Position numbers and translations under genes: made by a program. A stretch of DNA of 6,635 bases from Draconibacterium sp. (GTDB lineage Bacteria; Bacteroidota; Bacteroidia; Bacteroidales; Prolixibacteraceae). This document shows, piece after piece, positions 1-4,539 of the stretch. Below the pieces are notes generated by a model. It had not been told where the DNA came from. It did not search any database and saw only the letters and a program-made list of their open reading frames with translations. Location: NCBI GenBank assembly GCA_030595485.1, contig JAUVDE010000191.1:1-6635 (forward strand). The letters run 5' to 3'. How positions within the stretch are numbered: the stretch's first letter is position 1; every line of letters starts with the position of its first letter.

Positions 1-327
1 ATATACACCCGGTTCGGAAACAGTTGATGAAATAGTAGTGTGCACAATGTTTCGTGTACTTTTGAAAATATCCTTAAAAGCTGCCGGCGGCACATCAATT
101 ACATCAAAAAGTGGTTCATCTTGTGGCAGGCCAACATGCGACTGCGCCAAGGTTTCGCGAATAACTTTTCCGGGAACACCTTCCCGCGATTTAGTAGAAA
201 TTACAACAACCAGCTCACCGGCTCTTCCGGTAATATTTTTGTGCAAGATCGTTGAATCCGACGAGCACGAAGCCATAAATGCAAAAGCCACAAGGGCCAT
301 TAAAAGGTGGGTAAATTTGATGTTCAT
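1..327 (-). CDS. DUF4837-family lipoprotein, 3' part beyond window
   Basis: This is an open frame of 109 codons from an ATG at 325-327 (minus strand) to the left edge with no stop, so the C-terminal part lies outside the window. Residues 1-20 form a lipoprotein signal: a short basic start (MNIKF), a hydrophobic stretch, then M-A-S-C with the candidate lipidated Cys at residue 21. It is therefore probably a membrane-anchored envelope lipoprotein. The mature part carries a pattern I recognise from the Bacteroidota DUF4837 family: GRAGELVVV (35-43), LPQDEPLFDV (68-77), VPPAAF (79-84) and a following TRNIV (91-95). The molecular function of that family is not known to me. The gene lies on the same strand as tatA but beyond tatA's terminator, so it is probably transcribed separately. 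I found no consensus TAnnTTTG promoter in 328-529, and no Shine-Dalgarno sequence precedes the ATG. The coding call is strong; the family name rests on motif memory. Confidence 0.8.
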   Translation of the reverse strand, partial: MNIKFTHLLMALVAFAFMASCSSDSTILHKNITGRAGELVVVISTKSREGVPGKVIRETLAQSHVGLPQDEPLFDVIDVPPAAFKDIFKSTRNIVHTTISSTVSEPGVY

Positions 328-529
328 TTTAATCAGCTTTAATGAGTTTTCGATTGTTTAACAAAAACCTTACCAGTTTATTTTAGCAACCCCAACCTTT
401 AGCGAAAGGATGCAAAGGATTCTAACAAACTGGTTCTATTTAGTTTAAGTTACAAAATTGAATAAAAACCACTGGTATTCCAAATCAGCAAACCCGTCTT
501 AAAAGACACAGTTACTCATACATTTTATC

Positions 530-561
530 AAAAAAAATCCCGTTCTACCAGAACAGGATTT
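530..561 (-). terminator. Rho-independent terminator after tatA
   Basis: Read on the minus strand, an 11-bp stem (AAATCCTGTTC pairing with GAACGGGATTT, one G-U wobble) closes a 5-nt loop (TGGTA). It runs directly into a T tract of eight (positions 537-530, the first three shared with the stem). It begins 22 bp after the tatA stop and marks the end of the M23-dxr-rseP-tatA transcript. The T tract is present only in the minus direction, which fits the absence of a plus-strand gene here. Of the rest of the 328-583 gap I can support only tiny hairpins (for example 396-409). Confidence 0.85.
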
Positions 562-583
562 ATAATATCATATTCGATATTAA

Positions 584-784
584 TTACTTTTCAATTTTTT
601 CAGCGTCTGATTTGTCTTTGTCACCTTCATCATCTTTTGTGGCTGCTTTAAATTCCTTCATCCCTTTTCCAAGGCCTTTCATTAATTCTGGAATTTTACG
701 TCCACCAAACATAAGTAAAACAATAATTAAGATTATTATTATTTCCTGAGGCCCAACAAATCCTGCTATTACAAATAAATTCAT
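584..784 (-). CDS. tatA: Sec-independent (Tat) translocase subunit TatA
   Basis: This 66-residue protein is normal for TatA/TatE. It has a short N-terminus, a single membrane helix at about residues 13-26 rich in Ile/Leu, the hinge motif F26-G27-G28 followed by RKIPEL (29-34), and an amphipathic helix (MKGLGKGMKEFKAA, 35-48). The tail (49-66) is highly charged, alternating Asp/Glu and Lys. TatA oligomerises in the cytoplasmic membrane to let folded twin-arginine substrates across together with TatC; no tatC or tatB is present in this window. The residue that aligns with Gln8 of E. coli TatA, counted back from the FG hinge, is Glu14, a TatB-like choice, so the protein may do both jobs (inference). 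The gene follows rseP by 55 bp on the same strand and is followed by a terminator. A candidate promoter element lies at 810-817. The ATG at 782-784 has no Shine-Dalgarno sequence. Confidence 0.95.
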   Translation of the reverse strand: MNLFVIAGFVGPQEIIIILIIVLLMFGGRKIPELMKGLGKGMKEFKAATKDDEGDKDKSDAEKIEK

Positions 785-809
785 GACAATTCGTTAATTG
801 GTTCAACAA

Positions 810-817
810 CAAAAATA
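810..817 (-). promoter_or_regulatory. tatA: Possible -7 element upstream of tatA
   Basis: On the minus strand the sequence TATTTTTG matches the Bacteroidota -7 consensus TAnnTTTG and lies 25 bp before the tatA ATG, in the gap after rseP. It would give a leader of roughly 20 nt. I found no TTG at the expected -33 distance and the gap is T-rich, so this may be chance. If real, it would give tatA its own transcript in addition to read-through from rseP. Confidence 0.3.
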
Positions 818-839
818 GTATTTTTTATTTATCCGATAC

Positions 840-2177
840 TTAAAAAGTACCGTTTATCATTTTTATAATATCGTTAGCGTTGGCATAAAGCACCAAGCCT
901 AAAAGTAAAACCATGCCAGCAATTTGTGCATACTCCAAAAATTTCTCTCCTGGTTTTCTACCTGTAATCATTTCACCAAACAAGAACATTACGTGTCCTC
1001 CATCAAGCGCAGGAATAGGTAGTAGGTTCATAATTGCAAGAATAATAGAGATAAATGCCGTCATATTCCAAAAGTGACCCCAATCCCAGGTAGGTGAAAA
1101 AATATTACCAATAGTGGCAAATCCGCCCAAGGACTCGTAACCTTTTGTTTCTTTATTGAATATAAGCTTAAATTGCTTTAAGTAGTTAATGGTTGTTCGC
1201 ACACCACGGTTAATCCCTGCAGGAATCGATTCGATAAATCCATACTTGATAATTTTATATTCAAAAACATCGGGATTATTAAAAGCCGGATTAAAACCCA
1301 GTTTTCCTTCGGCATCCACTTTAACCGTTTTGGTCATTTTTTGACCATCGCGCAAGATGGCAATTTCAACCTCAGATTCTTTTTTCGAAGCCATGTAAGT
1401 ACTAAACTCATCGTAAAACTCAAACGATTTCCCATCAATATTACCAAGCATATCGCCCACTAAAAGGCCAGCTTGCTCTGCCGGAAAATCTTTTGCCAGT
1501 TTACTAATCTGAATATCGTAAGGTATACGTTCTTCCCAAATACCTTTACTTTTTAAAAGTAGGGCTAAATCTTCTCCCGAAATTTCAACATCTATTTTTT
1601 GTCCGTTACGTTCAACCTGAACGGTTTTAGCAGCGTCTAATACAATGGTTGGAACCACTCGATTAAACTGCTCGATAAACACATTATCAACCGTTAAAAT
1701 TTTATCGCCGGTTTTAAAACCGATTTCTTCAGCTGCTTCGTAGGCATAAATACCATATTTTACATTCTCGGTAGGCAAATATTGTTCGCCCCAGGCAAAT
1801 AAAACACCGATGTAAATTACCATGGCGAAAATGAAATTCATAAGCACTCCACCCAACATTATCAGCAAACGTTGCCAAGCTGGTTTTGCTCTAAATTCAT
1901 AGGGTTGTGGCGGAAGTTTCATCGCTTCCTTATCCATCGACTCATCAATCATCCCCGAAATTTTAACATAGCCACCCAGCGGCAACCAGCCAATTCCATA
2001 TTCGGTATCACCTTTTTTTATTTTAAAAAGCGAAAACCAAGGATTAAAAAAGAGGTAAAATTTTTCGACACGTGTTTTAAATAAACGGGCAAACATAAAG
2101 TGCCCTGCTTCGTGAAGCACAACCAGTATAGAAAGACTTAAAAGTAGTTGTACCGTTTTAATAAATATCGCTTCCAT
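840..2177 (-). CDS. rseP: Site-2 intramembrane zinc protease RseP (M50)
   Basis: This 445-residue protein matches the usual RseP length. Helix 1 (about 8-30) carries the zinc motif H22-E23-A24-G25-H26. It is followed by GIGWLPLGGYVKISGM (61-76), the membrane-associated loop conserved in the family. Helix 2 lies at about 104-128. Two PDZ-like domains follow, at about 140-200 (core AEEIGFKTGDKILTVD) and 222-290 (core PAEQAGLLVGDMLGNIDGK). Helix 3 contains the third zinc ligand in N384-LLPIPA-LDGGH (Asp392), and a last helix lies at about 415-433. All catalytic residues are present, so it should be active. RseP homologues cut transmembrane segments of anti-sigma factors and cleared signal peptides; the substrate in this organism cannot be read from the window, and no anti-sigma gene is adjacent. 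The ATG at 2175-2177 lies 8 bp after the dxr stop, suggesting co-transcription and possibly coupled translation. Close linkage of dxr and rseP also occurs in many proteobacteria, where cdsA and uppS lie between them; those are absent here. Confidence 0.96.
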   Translation of the reverse strand: MEAIFIKTVQLLLSLSILVVLHEAGHFMFARLFKTRVEKFYLFFNPWFSLFKIKKGDTEYGIGWLPLGGYVKISGMIDESMDKEAMKLPPQPYEFRAKPAWQRLLIMLGGVLMNFIFAMVIYIGVLFAWGEQYLPTENVKYGIYAYEAAEEIGFKTGDKILTVDNVFIEQFNRVVPTIVLDAAKTVQVERNGQKIDVEISGEDLALLLKSKGIWEERIPYDIQISKLAKDFPAEQAGLLVGDMLGNIDGKSFEFYDEFSTYMASKKESEVEIAILRDGQKMTKTVKVDAEGKLGFNPAFNNPDVFEYKIIKYGFIESIPAGINRGVRTTINYLKQFKLIFNKETKGYESLGGFATIGNIFSPTWDWGHFWNMTAFISIILAIMNLLPIPALDGGHVMFLFGEMITGRKPGEKFLEYAQIAGMVLLLGLVLYANANDIIKMINGTF

Positions 2178-2185
2178 TCAATTTT

Positions 2186-3346
2186 TTAAATTCTGTCTTC
2201 TGTTAACAATTCTGTAACTCTTCTTGTTTCGTTGTTGGTATCAATTAAATCATCTAAACTTGGTTTTTTAATAAAAGCAAGCTTGTTCATGGCTTTTTCA
2301 ATGATATCCGACATCTCTAAAAACTTGATTTTTCGCTTCAGAAATGCCTCAACAACTATCTCATTTGCAGCGTTTAACACACACGGAACATTACCGCCTT
2401 TATCCATTGCCTCAAAAGAGAGTGCAAGGTTACGAAAAATTTTTGTATTTGGCTGCTCAAAATCCAGCGACGGGTAATCTAAAAAGTTGAAACGCGGGAA
2501 GTTATTCTTTATGCGATACGGAAACCCAATAGCATATTGAATAGGTAATTTCATATCGGGCAAACCCATTTGTGCTTTCATCGAACCATCTTCAAACTGA
2601 ACAATGGAATGAATGATTGATTGCGGATGCACAATAACGTCGATTTTTGATGCTGGCAATCCAAACAACCAGCGTGCCTCAATCATCTCAAAACCCTTGT
2701 TCATGAGCGTTGCCGAGTCGATGGTGATTTTTGAACCCATATCCCAATTGGGGTGAGCCAAAGCATCGTCAACCGTTACATTCTGCAGCTCGTCCATTGA
2801 TTTTCCACGGAAAGGACCACCAGAACAAGTGAGGATAATTTTTTCGATAGGATTCATAAATTCGCCTACCAAACACTGGAATATGGCTGAATGCTCGGAA
2901 TCAACCGGAAGGATTTCAACCTTTTTTTCGTGTGCAATTTTAGTAATAATTTCGCCGGCAACAACAAGTGTTTCTTTGTTAGCCAATGCAATATTTTTCC
3001 CGGCTTTAACCGCATTAAAAGTAGGCACCAAACCCGAGTAGCCCACCATAGCCGTCAGCACCAAATCGATGGTATCCATTTCAACCACTTGATTTAAGGC
3101 ATCAACTCCGGCATAAACTTTTATGTCTTCGTTTGATAGAGCTTCAGATACGAAACTGTATTTTTCTTTATTGGCAATAACCACCACATTGGGTTGAAAT
3201 TGCTTTGCTTGCTTCACCAACAATTCAACATTATTATTGGCAGTAAGTACTTCCACTTCAAAAGCATCGGGGTTTTGTGCAATTACCTCAAGCGATTGCG
3301 TACCAATTGATCCCGTTGAGCCAAGAATTGCTATTCTTTTCTTCAT
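2186..3346 (-). CDS. dxr: 1-deoxy-D-xylulose 5-phosphate reductoisomerase (IspC)
   Basis: The enzyme catalyses the NADPH-dependent rearrangement and reduction of DXP to 2-C-methyl-D-erythritol 4-phosphate, the committed step of the cytoplasmic MEP isoprenoid pathway. At 386 residues it is close to the 398 of E. coli Dxr. The N-terminal Rossmann motif is GSTGSIGTQSLEVI (9-22). Metal ligands are D149 and E151 in DSEHSA (149-154) and E220 in NKGFEMIEA (216-224). Substrate-contact positions equivalent to E. coli S186, H209, S222, N227 and K228 are present as S175 (CSGGPF), H198 (HPNWDMG), S211 (IDSAT), N216 and K217, a constant offset of 11. The flexible-loop Trp is W201. The C-terminal helical domain, with NAANEIVVEAFL (325-336), is intact. 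The gene sits 18 bp downstream of the M23 peptidase stop and 8 bp upstream of rseP. Its product feeds undecaprenyl phosphate synthesis, which links it to cell-wall assembly. Confidence 0.97.
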   Translation of the reverse strand: MKKRIAILGSTGSIGTQSLEVIAQNPDAFEVEVLTANNNVELLVKQAKQFQPNVVVIANKEKYSFVSEALSNEDIKVYAGVDALNQVVEMDTIDLVLTAMVGYSGLVPTFNAVKAGKNIALANKETLVVAGEIITKIAHEKKVEILPVDSEHSAIFQCLVGEFMNPIEKIILTCSGGPFRGKSMDELQNVTVDDALAHPNWDMGSKITIDSATLMNKGFEMIEARWLFGLPASKIDVIVHPQSIIHSIVQFEDGSMKAQMGLPDMKLPIQYAIGFPYRIKNNFPRFNFLDYPSLDFEQPNTKIFRNLALSFEAMDKGGNVPCVLNAANEIVVEAFLKRKIKFLEMSDIIEKAMNKLAFIKKPSLDDLIDTNNETRRVTELLTEDRI

Positions 3347-3364
3347 TTTAACCTGAATTCGATT

Positions 3365-4216
3365 TTAAAAATCTATGTATTGTTCGGGATCTATTGCTGA
3401 ACCTTTGTGCCAAAGCTCGAAATGTAAATGTGGCCCGGTTGAAAGTTCGCCCGTATTTCCAACAATGGCAATGGCTTCGCCTGCATTTACTTTTTCGCCT
3501 AATCCTTTCAGCAACTCGGCATTGTGTTTATATACCGAAACCAAATCAGCCTCGTGTTGTAAATAAATAACGTAACCGGTTTCCAATGTCCAGCCCGAGA
3601 AAATTACTGTTCCGCCTAAAATGGCTGAAATACGCGCATTGGGCTCGCTTACCAAGTCAATACCAAAATGGTCGGGAGTGGCCTTAAAATGTTCGGTAAC
3701 CACACCTTTTAAGGGCACAAAAAAATGTATCTGACTTATTCCCTGAGAGTTTTCGTTGGAACTTTGTAAAGACAAACTTAGTTGTTCAGCTAATAATTTA
3801 TCCTGAAAAACAGAATCATGATTATATTCCTGAAAATCAACCTGATCTTTTTGAGTTTCTTCCTGAATTGAAAGATTATCTTCAGGTACTTCGCCTGCCA
3901 TAATTGCCTGAATACCTTTAAAAAACTGGTCGCGTTTGACCAATTCTTGCTCTAAAGAATCGACTTTTAATGCATTGTGTACCAACATTTGGCGATACTC
4001 AGCTTTCGGATAACCAGGAATATATTCGCGTAACCCGGTGGTGGCAATTAACAAGATTACCAAGACTACAATAATTGCTGACAACAAACTGGTTACAGTA
4101 AAAACTTTCAAGCGAGAGAGTTTCATACTCCACACCGATTGAAAGGTTGTATCGTTGTATACAATTAAGCGGTACTGGTTCTTTAATCTGTCGTATAACT
4201 TCTTCTTCTCTTCCAC
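3365..4216 (-). CDS. Membrane-anchored M23 (LytM-type) metallopeptidase
   Basis: This 283-residue protein probably cleaves peptide cross-links in peptidoglycan. A cytoplasmic N-terminus (1-35) contains YRLIVYNDTTF (15-25), a segment I recognise from Bacteroidota M23 proteins. One membrane helix follows at about 38-60, then LREYIPGYP (62-70), a probable short coiled coil (about 72-105) and a low-complexity linker rich in Gln, Asp and Ser (112-160). The M23 domain occupies about 166-280. All catalytic residues are present: zinc ligands H183 and D187 (HFGID) and H265, plus H231 (YKHN) and H263 (HLHFE), so this is not a degenerate regulator of the EnvC type. The start is GTG at 4214-4216. An in-frame TAG lies directly before it and the next in-frame ATG is codon 31, which would remove the conserved N-terminal segment, so GTG is the best start. 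It is the first gene of the dxr-rseP-tatA cluster and has a good -7 element 20 bp upstream. Confidence 0.92.
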   Translation of the reverse strand: MEEKKKLYDRLKNQYRLIVYNDTTFQSVWSMKLSRLKVFTVTSLLSAIIVVLVILLIATTGLREYIPGYPKAEYRQMLVHNALKVDSLEQELVKRDQFFKGIQAIMAGEVPEDNLSIQEETQKDQVDFQEYNHDSVFQDKLLAEQLSLSLQSSNENSQGISQIHFFVPLKGVVTEHFKATPDHFGIDLVSEPNARISAILGGTVIFSGWTLETGYVIYLQHEADLVSVYKHNAELLKGLGEKVNAGEAIAIVGNTGELSTGPHLHFELWHKGSAIDPEQYIDF

Positions 4217-4235
4217 CTAAATTTATTTTGAAGTG

Positions 4236-4243
4236 CAAATTTA
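4236..4243 (-). promoter_or_regulatory. -7 element for the M23-dxr-rseP-tatA cluster
   Basis: On the minus strand TAAATTTG (followed by C) is a full match to the Bacteroidota -7 consensus TAnnTTTG. Transcription would begin near 4230, giving a very short leader of about 14 nt before the GTG start at 4216. The -33 element is weak: 18 bp upstream the sequence reads GTG rather than TTG. This is the only full match found close upstream of the cluster. Confidence 0.6.
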
Positions 4244-4287
4244 ACAACAATTGATTAATACCACTGATGTTTAGGTATTTTTAACGA

Positions 4288-4302
4288 CGCTGTTAACAAG
4301 CG
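4288..4302. repeat. Near-palindrome upstream of the M23 promoter
   Basis: CGCTGTTAACAAGCG becomes a perfect 14-bp palindrome (CGCTGTTAACAGCG) if one A is removed. It lies about 45 bp upstream of the M23 -7 element, a position compatible with an activator or repressor site. No second copy of the whole site was found, although a TTAAC half also occurs at 4281-4285. It could be chance. Confidence 0.35.
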
Positions 4303-4477
4303 AATTTTGTAAAAAACAAATAAGGTTTGCCTGTAATTTTTTATCCTTTCCCGATACATATGATGAAACCAAACCGGGGAATAAAATTGCAAGCCTTTTT
4401 ATTATCCACCAATTTACAGAAAGAGAACAAGTCATTATTTGCGACAATGTTCGGTTACAAATGCGATAAATATCACA

Positions 4478-4506
4478 TTGTTAAGACAATTGCTTAACTA
4501 TATTTG
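4478..4506 (+). promoter_or_regulatory. Bacteroidota-type promoter of the S46 peptidase gene
   Basis: A TTG at 4478-4480 (-33) and TATATTTG at 4499-4506 (-7, followed by C) are separated by 18 bp, within the 17-23 bp range known for sigma-ABfr-type promoters (TTG then TAnnTTTG). Transcription would begin around 4511, leaving a leader of roughly 29 nt before the ATG at 4540. The leader is A-rich with no Shine-Dalgarno sequence, as is normal in this phylum. An inverted repeat fills the spacer. Confidence 0.75.
4480..4498. repeat. Inverted repeat in the promoter spacer, candidate operator
   Basis: GTTAAG (4480-4485) and CTTAAC (4493-4498) are perfect 6-bp inverted arms around ACAATTG. Removing the single A at 4486 gives a perfect 18-bp palindrome. 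The repeat lies between the -33 and -7 elements, where a bound dimer would block RNA polymerase. It is upstream of the expected transcription start, so it would act as DNA rather than as an RNA hairpin. No protein is known to me to bind this sequence. Confidence 0.4.
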
Positions 4507-4539
4507 CACACTTGATAAAAAACAAACAATAATTATAAA

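Larger units (their letters stand above)
4217..4539. other. Divergent intergenic region, M23 cluster / S46 gene
   Basis: This 323-bp AT-rich gap separates two divergent transcription units. It holds a minus-strand -7 element (4236-4243), a near-palindrome (4288-4302), a plus-strand promoter (4478-4506) and a second near-palindrome inside that promoter (4480-4498). There is also an AT-rich inverted repeat with arms AATAAAA (4380-4386) and TTTTATT (4397-4403) around a 10-nt loop, with further partial pairing outward to GGG and TCC; its role is unknown. A 45-codon plus-strand frame (4360-4497) exists, but I see nothing to support it as a gene. No RNA gene or riboswitch could be recognised. Confidence 0.7.

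Noticed and set aside
38..361. Plus-strand open frames of 107 and 71 codons at the left end.
   Set aside because: They run antisense to the DUF4837-type lipoprotein gene, whose protein has a clear lipoprotein signal and family motifs. The plus-strand translations look like nothing known.
396..409. Hairpin CCTTT-AGCG-AAAGG between tatA and the lipoprotein gene.
   Set aside because: The stem is only 5 bp, with no T tract and no match to a known element. A similar tiny palindrome at 496-507 was rejected for the same reason.
3999..4250. A minus-strand frame of 83 codons overlapping the start of the M23 gene, beginning with an ATG.
   Set aside because: It is in a different frame from the M23 protein, has no domain or signal features, and its ATG lies upstream of the expected transcription start.
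4360..4497. A 45-codon plus-strand frame (MMKPNRGIKLQ..., ending VKTIA) in the divergent intergenic region.
   Set aside because: It has no promoter of its own that I can see and no recognisable family. It ends inside the S46 promoter spacer, and frames of this length are expected by chance.
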